In this document: positions 47,460 through 58,300 of the stretch, piece after piece
Layout of the letters: the number at the start of each line of letters is the position of its first letter
Numbering within the stretch: the stretch's first letter is position 1
Assembly: GCA_963922205.1 (NCBI GenBank)
Contig: CAWUHX010000419.1
Location: 124,001 to 188,000 of the forward strand
Length of the DNA stretch: 64,000 nucleotides
DNA from: Romanomermis culicivorax
Taxonomy: Eukaryota > Nematoda > Enoplea > Mermithida > Mermithidae
Direction: 5' to 3'
Notes under the pieces: generated by a model
Databases searched by the model: none
What the model saw: only the letters and a program-made list of their open reading frames with translations
What the model was told of the DNA's origin: nothing
Program-made: the position numbers and the translations under genes

Positions 47460-48638
47460 TTGCTCCTTGGCTCTGCATTTCACCTCATATCTCACGAGTG
47501 CTACCCAGCTCATCTCAATATCCCACCCACCCTCCCACTATCTCTTACTCTTTTCTCTTTCCTTGACTTCCTTAACTTATCCCTTATTTTAGACCACTTT
47601 GATTTGGCTAATTACACAAACTTACGACTACTTCTCGGCAATCCCAACCTATCATCATATCGCTTACAGTTGATTCGCACTACCATTTTAGCTCCATGCT
47701 CACAATCAACCCTTACTGTGTATGCATCTAAATTTCGAAAATGGTCAAATTGGGCGATCACCAACAATGTTACAGTCTTCCCCGCAGATCCACTTGAATT
47801 CCCGGCATATTTGACAGATAAGGCACAATTCCATAGCTCATCCAGTTTAGCACAAGTACATGCCACCTTGTGTTGGTTCCACAAATTTGCGAATTTGCAT
47901 GCTTTTAGTGACAGCTTCATTGTCAAATCGGTGATTGAAGCCGCGCATCATGAGTGCTCTGCCAAACATAACAGGAAGAAACCATTCACTCCAGACATAA
48001 TCCACAGAATTTCAGTCTTTTGTACGGACAATCCTAGTCTGGCAAATCTACGCCTTTTTGCAATGGTCACTCTAGGTTATGCTGGTTTTCTTCGAATTAG
48101 AGAAATTTTAAATTTGCGAGCTAGCAATATACTATTTGGATCATTCTCATTTACAGTAAAAATTCGTCAAAGCAAGACAGATGTTTACCAGACAGAATCT
48201 ACTTTAACAATTCCTACAGTACCTCATCTTTCTTGTCCTTTTACAGCAGTCCTCAATTATGTCCACACAGCAAAGATAATGCCAAATTCCGAACAACTAC
48301 TATTTCGAGCCATTTCAAAAAGCCACAGTCATGAGCAGTTGAAATCATCACAGCCACTTTTGTACAGCAGATTCAGGGAACAGCTCCTGGATACTTTGGA
48401 AACCCTGCATATTGATGCAAGCAAGTTTGGGACTCGCAGTTTGCGATCAGGAGGTGCTACAGCAGCAGCAGCTGCAGGTGTTCCAGATCACATAATCCAG
48501 ATACAAGGTCGGTTGAAGACCGAATTTTGTAGAAACATGTACATAAAAAAGGTGCTCAAATGGACAGCTTGTCTAAAAAATTTTGATCAATTTCTCTTCT
48601 CTGAGGTTGTGTATAAATATTCCCCTTTTCTCTTTTAG
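47460..48638 (+). CDS. Tyrosine recombinase (DIRS/Crypton-like)
   Basis: A 392-codon frame. The N-terminal half has a core-binding pattern (STLTVYASKFRKWSNW). The catalytic half has LGYAGFLRIREILNLR (Arg I), RSLRSGGATAAAAAGVPDHI (Arg II box), then GRLKTEFCRNMYIK with the nucleophile Tyr. The wording of the Arg II box is characteristic of DIRS and related eukaryotic recombinases. The His of HxxR is Arg here and the later His/Trp position is GRL, so activity is uncertain. The true start is unclear, since the frame opens at a TTG and its first 60 residues look non-conserved. No reverse transcriptase lies beside it. It is flanked by diverged inverted repeats. Confidence 0.85.
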   Translation: MLLGSAFHLISHECYPAHLNIPPTLPLSLTLFSFLDFLNLSLILDHFDLANYTNLRLLLGNPNLSSYRLQLIRTTILAPCSQSTLTVYASKFRKWSNWAITNNVTVFPADPLEFPAYLTDKAQFHSSSSLAQVHATLCWFHKFANLHAFSDSFIVKSVIEAAHHECSAKHNRKKPFTPDIIHRISVFCTDNPSLANLRLFAMVTLGYAGFLRIREILNLRASNILFGSFSFTVKIRQSKTDVYQTESTLTIPTVPHLSCPFTAVLNYVHTAKIMPNSEQLLFRAISKSHSHEQLKSSQPLLYSRFREQLLDTLETLHIDASKFGTRSLRSGGATAAAAAGVPDHIIQIQGRLKTEFCRNMYIKKVLKWTACLKNFDQFLFSEVVYKYSPFLF

Positions 48639-49028
48639 ATTTGAGCCCGCTAAATTTATGTTTCTTCTAGCAGTACGCCCATGCATCGAGAATAAAGTTG
48701 TGCAATTTAGATCATCACTTTTTTCCCATTAAAATTGTTTTTCAACATTTCACAGAAAATTCCACAGGAAGTGGCCTTATATTTCTTACCAAAGAATTTT
48801 GTTTTGTTTCTTATCACGTTTCCTTTTTTCACATGGTTGGTTCACGCAGTTTTGTAGATTGTTTCATGTACTTTACGATTGTAAAATGTGATATACTGTA
48901 GCCTAAAGCCACCACCTTTTTTATTGCAAAGCATGCATGTAACGGTATATAACTCTGTGCCCACTACCCGCCCAGCAGACAGATCGAAAGTGCAAAAGGT
49001 TTCAATCGATGGCCTCCACAGATATAGT

Positions 49029-49172
49029 CTGTTTTTTGAAATGCTTGTAACCGAAAAAAGATGAAATGAAGTACGCATTGCTTGTTTAATTACCGTGCGT
49101 ATGCACATTATACTGTATTACAATAAAAACGCTGTAATTGATGTTATTGACGGAATTGAAGGCTATTTGTAA
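49029..49172. repeat. Right inverted repeat, inner segment
   Basis: It matches the reverse complement of the inner part of 46950-47340, ending at GGAATTGAAGGCTATTTG. The match resumes at 49788 after about 615 bases of unrelated sequence. Confidence 0.7.
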
Positions 49173-49278
49173 GGTTTGTCAATTTTTGGGTCAATGGAAA
49201 ATACAGGTTACTGTAGCTGAATAACCTGCAGATCGGACTGAATACTAAAACGTTCTTAATTTATTCTTTCTTCTTTAG

Positions 49279-49491
49279 AATCGTCAACGAAAACGTCAAG
49301 GAATGAGCCGCAGCGGCAACGATCAAGAAAAACGCCAAGGTAATTTGAAAGGAAAATCGTAGTCTCGCAACGAAAATATATTTCTTCCAGGTTCCAAAGG
49401 TCGCAAAAGCTGGACGGAACAATCGACGTTTATCCAGCGACCCTACGACGATGGTAAAGAGCAGAGAAAGCAGTCAAGCCGAATTTATTGA
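49279..49491 (+). other. Two spliced exon-like blocks with poly(A) signal
   Basis: TTCTTTAG|AATCG (49279) to CCAAG|GTAATT (49339), and TTCCAG|GTTCC (49391) onward, make a 54-codon frame ending at TGA 49489-49491, followed by AATAAA at 49539-49544. The product is short and basic (RQRKRQGMSRSGNDQEKRQG). It could be an alternative 3' end of the unc-18 transcript or the last exons of another gene. In the phase of unc-18 exon 13 a different 41-residue tail would result. Munc18 homology is not evident. Confidence 0.35.
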
Positions 49492-49787
49492 TAAAATGTT
49501 GAAGTGATTTTAACATACAAAACCAACATATTTATATAAATAAAAAGACATAAAAAAAGGCATAAAAACGAAGCATTGACGTCATAGTTTCATAGAATCT
49601 TAGATCATAATCTTAGTAAGCGTAGTCGTACGAAAATAAAAAAGTTAGATTGCGTAATCAAAGAGTCTTGACACGATGCCTGCAGCAAGATTGGATAACG
49701 TAGGTTTGCCTGGCGTGTGTGTGATTGTGAGAGCGTCGCCGTTTACTGTAGGTTTCTTAATTATTGATTTTTTAGCGCTCCCACATA

Positions 49788-50045
49788 TTTGTTAGGAAAA
49801 AAGTTGGAAATTAGAAAAAATTTTCGCACATGGTTCTCATTCAATGAAAAAAGTTCGGGAATCAAGATCGTGATACAATTGGTGTGCTTTGGAAAGTTAA
49901 AATCTCAAAATCTGGTGCATCGCGCCACAGTGCTGGTAATTGCTTAGCTTTTTCTGTGCAGAGCAAATATTCTTTTAGCCGTGCGAGATTTTTTTTGGAC
50001 ATTTCTCGTATCGGACGGAAAGTATTCTTAAAAGAGTTATCGAGT
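49788..50045. repeat. Right inverted repeat, outer segment
   Basis: It continues the match to the reverse complement of the left repeat, from TTTGTTAGGAAAAAAGTTGG through GATCGTGATACAATTGGTGTG to TTTGGACATTTCTCG. The outer limit is approximate. Confidence 0.7.
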
Positions 50046-50549
50046 TGAATTGAGAGTTTAATCATAGTTTACAGCCGCCGGTTGATCGATTCGTAACATA
50101 CACTCAATAACGATATTGTCTTGACACGAAATTATGCATGCCTACTTACTTCCAGCATTTTTGCGTTACAAGCATTTGAAAAAAACAACAAAGCATTTGA
50201 AGAAAAAGAAACATAAGGTTGCACTTTATCCCCCTACGGACAGACCTCAAGTGATAGCTAGCTAGCCGGTCGATTATGCACATGCTTTGACTAATTTTCA
50301 CAAAGCTACTGTAATATAAAAAAATTGGACATAAAATGAAACAAAAGTAAGTTTACAAAAGTTTTATTTCTAACAGATCTTAGGTTCTTTGCCACTTTAG
50401 CAAATACTTTATTTTACTAATGACTAGTGTACGCGTATACTTTGTGATTAATTAAAATATAACATTAGATTGTCAGCTTTTGTATAACTTTACAATTTTT
50501 TGTAATATTTGTTAAGCACAAATTCACTGTGTGATCTTGTAGTCATTTA

Positions 50550-50880
50550 GGTACTGTTCTATTATACCCCCGCCTCCAATTTTTTTACTTTTGGCTTTGG
50601 CTTAGGCTTAGGCGTAGGCTTAGGCTATAGTGGCAGATGACTGCCCATCTGATTCTATGCTACGCGATATTGCTCTTTTTATGTCACCCGAAAATTAGTA
50701 TTTTATTATGATTAAAGTAAGTTTTTACACGAACCTGTGGTCGAGTGGATAGAACATCGGTCTTCGAGTCTCAAGGTGTTTTGGGTAGGAGGTTCGAATT
50801 CAACCAGAAAAAAATTTTATTAAAATAAGGTTTTCAGTAAGAAAAAAAAATTGGTGGCGGGGGTATAATAGAACAGTACC
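50550..50880. mobile_element. MITE with 37-bp TIRs, 8-bp TSD and internal tRNA-like promoter boxes
   Basis: 331 bp between GGTACTGTTCTATTATACCC and its near-perfect reverse complement (50844-50880), flanked by a perfect 8-bp duplication GTCATTTA (50542-50549 and 50881-50888). Inside are a (GGCTTA)n-like run (50598-50630) and a tRNA-like stretch (50739-50811). That stretch has TGGTCGAGTGG, a full match to the A-box consensus, and GGTTCGAATTC, a B box with one mismatch, about 55 bases apart. It is a DNA-transposon-type mobile unit that may be transcribed by RNA polymerase III. Confidence 0.9.
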
Positions 50881-50888
50881 GTCATTTA

Positions 50889-53800
50889 CACCAATAAATG
50901 AATCGATGTGAAAGAATCTAAAATTTGCGAGATCAATAAATTTACTTGAAAATATTTGTAACTGTTGTTCGGATAGGTGTATGGGGACCTTCCAACATCA
51001 TGAAAACCATTTGGAACATCGGCAAAGCCATAGCGTGTTATAGACATATAAATTTCAAGCTTGAATTTATTCTTCACTAATTGCTTATTGAGTCTTTCTT
51101 AAAATGCTTCTAGATAATGAAAGTGGAAATCTATTTCAGATTTTCACGATTTGCTGATCAACAATATATCATATAAGGACTGGAAATTTGTGAGCATACT
51201 GAACTGACCTCTAACAATTTTTCGAGTGAAGAACTTTACAGTAAGAGTTTTATGTAAACGATTTTGACGACAGCACTGATTTGTGTCTCTTTCCTTTTTG
51301 GAAGCATTTTATAAAAAAACAGATTATAGTATCTTGTAATTTACTCACAAATTAGTAGGCTGTGTTGTGAAAAAAAGAAAAATTATTGGTCAATTCGAAG
51401 TTCAATTTCACGACGTTATTCCTGATATTGATCACTGTCAGCTCTACTCATTATGATTTTTCTGGTCTTTTTGCTGGAACATCATCGTGATGAGTATGAA
51501 GATCAAAACTGTATCAAGCATATTAATTCTCAGCATCCTTGAATTTTTAATACTGTAAAGAGTCTAAAAAACTAGAGTATAGATATTCAAACTTGTTGTA
51601 GTGATAGCTAATTTATTTTGCTAAAAAATATTACTTAAAGTATAACAAGAATATTACCTGAAGGTTATTTGGTTGAATAAATAAGGCGCGCAGGTCCTGG
51701 CGATGATTTTGTGTAAAATAAGTATATCTTATTGAGATGAGAAAGGTAAAATATGAGTTTTCGTTTTTTTTCTTCTAGGCTTTTTATTACAGAAATATTG
51801 GCTCCCGTTACCCAAATTCCAAAAGGAAGGGACTCTCTCCCTAGGAAATTGCCCAAGAATGATGTCTGGCCAATCTCGCGTTACATGTATGTTTGAAAGT
51901 CAAATTCGTCCAGTTACACTACGACAAAAGTTTAACGTTTTCGACTTTTTCGATTCTTGATATACATTTCTTTCAACTTCTTGAAGTTTATGTACGTCAA
52001 ACCCGAAACTTGCTGGACATTAGGCGATGCATCGGTGACATCAGAAACAATCAGCGTAAAGTGTGTAATGAGAATACTGTAATGCTTGAAACATGACTTT
52101 AATTGTAAAATTTGCAGATTTTTTCACAAAAATCACAATATCTATTGCTAAAGCTCAGAAGCACCAAAATGTGCATTTACAACAGATACGTTGCTTCCGA
52201 TATCTCTCTTGACTGCTGACGAAAAATTTCGATACTTCGCGTACTGCTAAGGGATCGCAGAACTTGGAGTTTGAACACCATATCGTTGCATCGTATCTCT
52301 ATTGAGAAAAAATACAAATTTATAAATTCCAAAAATGATACATAATGAAAAGTCCCGCATGCTGAATATTTGGTATACCTTGCATAAAAAACAAAATCAT
52401 AGAGCTACAATATCCCAACGTCAAGAACTTTTTTTGTCTTTTTTTCAGTCGATAACGACACTTGAGATATATCCGCCTGGGAACTTCACCTTTGAGCATT
52501 CATCAGATGCAAAATACAATGTCCTATTATGTGATATAAAAGTATTTTCCCTGTTTCGCGTTTCGCACTTCATAAAATTTTAAAATGCCATAAATAAAAA
52601 ATGTTAAATCGCGTCAAAAAATAACTGAGGTCGTCTTGGAGCATGATTTCGCAGATATGGTAAAAAAAAATATGAGACTTCCTCTTGCCAACATATTCTG
52701 CACGTTTCAATCAGATTTGTATTCAAGGAGCCGTAGTTCGCACCAAGTTCATACTGTAACGGGGTCAGTCAAGTGTCAATAAATCCCCTAAAAATCATCT
52801 GCCGATGACAGTGGAAAAGGTTCGAACGCAACTGCAATCTGGTATTTTAAAACACTATGTTTAGTTTAATTCCCATAGAAACCTGAGCTTTTCTGTTCAG
52901 TAGACTGAAAGCACTCGATGCAATTCGACTAATCGGAAGACAATACTTTATTCAAGGCGCTTTTGTTGAACAGCATTGCTCAAGCTTTAGCAGTTGACAA
53001 AAAGGTGCTTCAAATGACAATAGAAAACCTAACGTTTTCAAAAAAATATCCAGAATTCACCTGTCCCCCTTTCATTCCCTAAAATCCACAAGGCCTTTCG
53101 TGATGCTCTCCAATCGCTAAACGCAACTTCAAGACTGCTTTTCTTCACCGAATTATGTTGCATTTAAAATAGATTTGCATCAAAAGAGGTTATAGTAACA
53201 AACCTGTATTGCAGAGTGTATTCGAAATACCTGAGGATCAAACTTCACCCCCTACCAGTAGAAATCAAATTTTGGCAATTTTTAGTCAGCAACTACAAGA
53301 TATCGTAAGCTTTTGACTACATTCTAATATTTCGAGCTTGAGCAATAAATTAGAAAAAGCCAGGCTTTTCACAATTTTTAACCGTCTCATTTTCTACATT
53401 TAAGCATATGAAAAGTGTAAAATATTGAAAATATACTTATACCACAATATATAGTATTGTATTCCGCATCTAACGAAAGCTCAGCGACAATGTCTTACGA
53501 TTCCCAGGCTGATATATCTCAAGTCTCGTTATAAATCGAAGAAAAAGTCAAAAAATGCAAAACTCCCGTCTATTGGGTAACAGTGTTACGGGAATTCTGT
53601 TTTTTATGGGGAGTAGTTGTTACCCAAATATTCAACATATGAAACTTTTTATAACGTCTCATTTTTGAAATTCACCTATTTTTAATTTTTTTCACAACAG
53701 AGGTGGCAATTCTCAGAACATGCTGGTGTTCAAACTCCAAGCTGTGAACCTTTATTACTAGTTCATAAATTTTTGTCATCAGCGAAAAGACATTGAATAC

Positions 53801-54689
53801 GAAAATTTTTGGCGCTTCTAAGCTTTAGCGATAGATATTGTGATTTTTATGAAAATATATGCTAATTGTGAACCTGAAATTTCATGTTTCAAGCGCTGCT
53901 GTATTCTCAATGCGCTCGTTGCTCATGTTTCCACATTATATTGCAGTCCATGAATTCACTTAATATTGAGTAGATTTACAGAACGTACTAATTGACATAC
54001 TTGACCTGCAGAGGTTGAAAAAAATGTAAGTCAAAAAGTGAAAAAGTCGGAAATTTCTAATTTTTGTCATACAGTAGCTATGCGAATTTTAAATTTCCGA
54101 TGATATGAATATCATTTTCGTTCCTAAAGCGTCAATCCATATCATTAATAGGTAGAGTTAATTTTCCACTTACAGTTTCTGTATCAGAAGCTAAATTTTT
54201 TCAGGCATTGTCTTAATTTTTAATTTTTCACGTATAATTAATTAATTATAGGCTATAAAAGCGTTTGCGACTTGTCAAATGTATAGTATTATTGGAACAC
54301 GGATCAGAAACGGAAACGTAAGTCAAAATAAAACTTGCTGTCAGCGAAAACGTAGTTTTGCATTCAAGCACGAGCACGTGTAAAGCGGTGATCTTTTTTT
54401 TCTGGAAAAAGTAGCGACATATAATAAAGGTATCGTAAAATTTGTTTACAACATGTGGGCTATTTGTATCCAACAAACTTGTGTACATAATTTTATACGC
54501 CAGTCACAAATTAGTGCAATTTTACGCCTTCGCTAGGTAATACAAAATAAAAACAGACGAGTAATTCTATTCTAATGCATACGTTGGCGGAGAAATAGCA
54601 AGTTTAGTTCAATCTTGAGAGGGCGTTCGGCCTTGAAATAGAAAACTGAACTAGATTCATTAAAAATTGATCTTTTCTCAGGAAGGATT
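50889..54689. other. Long AT-rich interval without recognisable genes
   Basis: No ORF has conserved motifs. A TACATGTATG end at 51883-51892 probably marks another decayed MITE. Direct repetition is slight. Confidence 0.4.
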
Positions 54690-54826
54690 CATACATGTAA
54701 TTAGAAGTTCGAATCAAACGTCCTAAGAACAGCCAACCCTCAAAATTTTTTGGCCGCCTGACTAGCCGTAACGTGAATCCCCCCCCCCACAAATTTCCCA
54801 ATCGTAACTATCATGTATATCTATGT
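54690..54826. mobile_element. Short MITE-like element with CATACATGTA start
   Basis: It begins CATACATGTAATTAG, contains GCCTGACTAGCCGTAACGTGAA and a run of C, and ends near CATGTATATC. This matches the style of the other families, but no clean duplication was seen. Confidence 0.4.
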
Positions 54827-55362
54827 CCCATCAGCATAAAAAATTGAATTTGACAACACTCTATTTTTGGTTGAAAATCGTCATTTTAAGCCGGATATAG
54901 TCGCAGTAGTCTATCTTCCATTGAAACTTCGTCCTCCTAGTTGCTTGTTATAATTTTAAAGCTAAAAATTCTGACTTTTCGACTTTCTATTTATTTTATG
55001 TCAAATTTGCGACCCAGCTTTGTTCAACAGACCCAGGAACTTTGGTCGACCAGCGACTCCCTCTTCCAAACCGCTATTTATCGTATTTAAGACTCCAAAA
55101 GTTACAGGTATAAAATAATTTGGTCAAAGTCACATTTTTCATGATGAAATATTATTATAAAGCAAATTCATAGATTTATAGGGTCCGAAGCAAACTTTGA
55201 TCGGAAATTATTTGGTGAAAATCCCCAATTTTTTGAGCTTCCCAGAACGCCCTCACTATGGAATTTTTGCGTAAATTTTGAGTTCAGGATGTAACATGTG
55301 TATGGCCATATTTACAAATCTTCAAGTTGTTTAACATATGATTCACCCGGAATATTCTCTTC
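54827..55362. other. Downstream flank of cullin-3
   Basis: This should contain the 3' UTR of the minus-strand cullin-3 gene. No other feature was recognised. Confidence 0.4.
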
Positions 55363-58300
55363 TCAGGCCACGTAATGATAAAGCCGATGATCGTTTTCGT
55401 CTCGACTTAAATAATCTCGTTCGATAAGATTTTCTATACGAATTTTTATTGCGGCCGGATTCGGCATAAATCGACGTTCCAATAAGCTAGTTACCTGGAA
55501 AAAAGAGAAAAGAATGAATAATAACGTGAAAAATGAAAATATATTGACTGTAGTTCGATTCGATAGTTCACATTTTTTCAAGATTTTGCCAACAAATCAG
55601 TTGATATAGAAAAATTGAAGTTTCATCCATTCAAAAAGTTGTTTTCAGACACTTTTTAACATTTGGCTTAATCCAATATTGATCTTCTTCCGTAATTTTG
55701 AGTAAAACCGTTAGACCTACTTTAGATATCAGTAAGCTATGATTCAAAACTTTCTGCGTCTTCATGACGCGTACAATGGCGGCGTCGATTTCGTGTTTAC
55801 GATCTTCGTCTACTTTGCTGCGCGTTTCTTGCCTTTCCGGCTCCGATTCGCCTTTAACCAAAACGGTCTGAATTTTAACTCGGTATAAGCGGCTAGTGAA
55901 CGAATCGTTTACGGAGAAAACGTCGTTGGGTTCTGAGGAAAAGGTCTGTTATGAATGAGACATAATACTTCGCTTTCAAAAAAAGAAACGAGAATTCTAG
56001 AAACTAAATGTCATTTTTTGTACAATTAAATTACACAGCGTTACGGAATAACCCATAACAAGGGATATGAAGAAGAGGTACCTGAGGTATTAAAAATTCA
56101 TCATTTTTGTGAAAATGACCTATTATTTATTGGATATTTAGGGACTTTATCTCACATTCTACAAGTATTGAACTTTATTCGAACCTGAGAATCTGACATC
56201 AGTGGTCTTTGAAACAGACTTACAATGAAGCCCACTTTTGAAATTCCGTGTTTGAATGATTAATCGCAATTGAAAGGTTAATAATTTCATATGAAACATA
56301 CAGCTTATCTAGCAAAATGATTGTCAACTGAACCATAAACCTTTTTCTTGCTTTAGAATAAAGTTCCTCGGTTTTAAAAGCTTTGGAAATCATGACACAC
56401 TATCAATCTCCCACAATCAGTGGGTCAGATGTCGGGGATGGACATAGTCTATCTCCAGGTTGCTAAGAAATAGCCAAAGTCGACGCAATTTGTGTCGACG
56501 CCGATTTGCATAGACACCGTGCATAAAAGTGCCGGTTGTTTATGTTTTTGGTCATTCTTTGTGTTTTATTTCATCAGTAAAAATCGGCGGCCAGACCGGC
56601 CATTATTTATATCAATTCATTATTGTTTATTTATGGAGTTTATCGCCCAAATACAACGTCCCCCGTTCGGACAATTGATTACGATCTCGCAGCGGAGGGA
56701 ACGCAGGTCAGATACCGGATCTCTGGAGAGCCACCCCGCGTGCAAGTCTATATTTGCAACTCAATTCTCGGCCTGACTTCTAGGTTTGTCCCTGATTGGA
56801 AGTTACTTGAGCTCAGAGAGTTATTTGATCTTCTGCAGTTCCTCGGAACGAAAGCAGGTGATCTTTGTTGAACTTGAGACTGACCGAACTGTTGCAAACT
56901 TATTCTACCTAAGGTTTCGGCCTGATTAGGTGAATTAGCGAGTGACTGATTAGGTCTATTTTGATTCTAATCTATTTATTATATTTCGCTAACTCAACCC
57001 AAGTCTCATTTCAACACAGAAACACGTAGCAACATTATCGAGCTTACCGATATCTTTAGATTTTTCACTGCTTAAACCAACACGACGTAAGACGCGTTGA
57101 GTGGCTTTTCCTAAAGCCAAAGATTGCAGGGCTCGTTTCAGATCACGTTCGGGAATAGCCGTTTCGGAGACGATTTCCTGAAATAATTGAAAAAATAAAT
57201 CGAATGATATGCTAATCCGGAATAATCATATGTAATCTATTTTATGACATATCTCAAGAACGATTTTTGCCGTCTTACCTCATAAGTATACCGCTCCTGC
57301 TTATTGAATAACATCAAGATACACATTTGGTAAGTCGAAACGCAAAGAATATTTTTGCGGGTTTGGATACTAGTTGACGTCGGTCGTTCAACAAGCAAAT
57401 CTTCGTTATTATCAGCAGCGGATGCGGCACTGGAAATCGTGGGTTTGGTCGATGACAACGTGGCGGCGCTCCCGTAGAACGTCGCGTGCAAATCGACGAA
57501 ACCCAATTGTGTCTGAAGGGACAACTTCCGACCGCTATGTTTGTTCAAGTAGAATCTGTAATAGTTCCAGAAGGAAATTAAGAAAATGGACCAAATAGCG
57601 ATCGGACAAAAAATTATTCTACAATAGAACAATATACAATCAGAGCTTTCAGACCTCGCGTGACATACTAATTACAAAGCTAATGGATCAATAAATACTT
57701 TTTTGAAATCCTGAGGAATTGAAAGAGCTCAAAACGATTAATTTCTTGGAGAGCAGTAATCAAACTATATAACAGCCATTTTAAGTGTACATCAATTTTT
57801 CACTGACTAAATAACAAAATTCCAAAATTTTCGCATTCATTGCTGATCAGTAAAACTAAGCGCAGTAGCTCAACAGAGACCTTTTGTCCGAGGTAAAAGT
57901 ATCACATTTCGTTAAATACTCATATATACTTCTTGAACGTTTCAAATGCGTCATTTACAACACGGGGCAAAATGCAAGCGGGGATCGAAGATTGCGTGGG
58001 CCAACAACCGGTTGTCAGGACTCGTACGTATAAATCGATCTGATTAGTCTATTAAACGTGTAATCTAATACATCTGAGATACTATATTAAAGAAACTGGC
58101 AAAATTGGAAGAAGCTTACCGAGTTAGGATCAGTAATGCCGTCCCTGTGCTGTCGATATTGTTCCATGATTGTGGCCGAAACTTGCATATCTTTAAACAT
58201 ACCTTCAAATTTGCTGGTAAATTGACCACCGCATTCAGTCTATAAAAATTGTGAATAAAGTTAAAGCTTTAATAAAAACGCCTTAAAACCAAAGCCCGCT

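Noticed and set aside
50739..50811. Functional tRNA gene
   Set aside because: A and B boxes are present but no clean 7-bp acceptor stem or canonical anticodon arm can be drawn; it sits inside a MITE.
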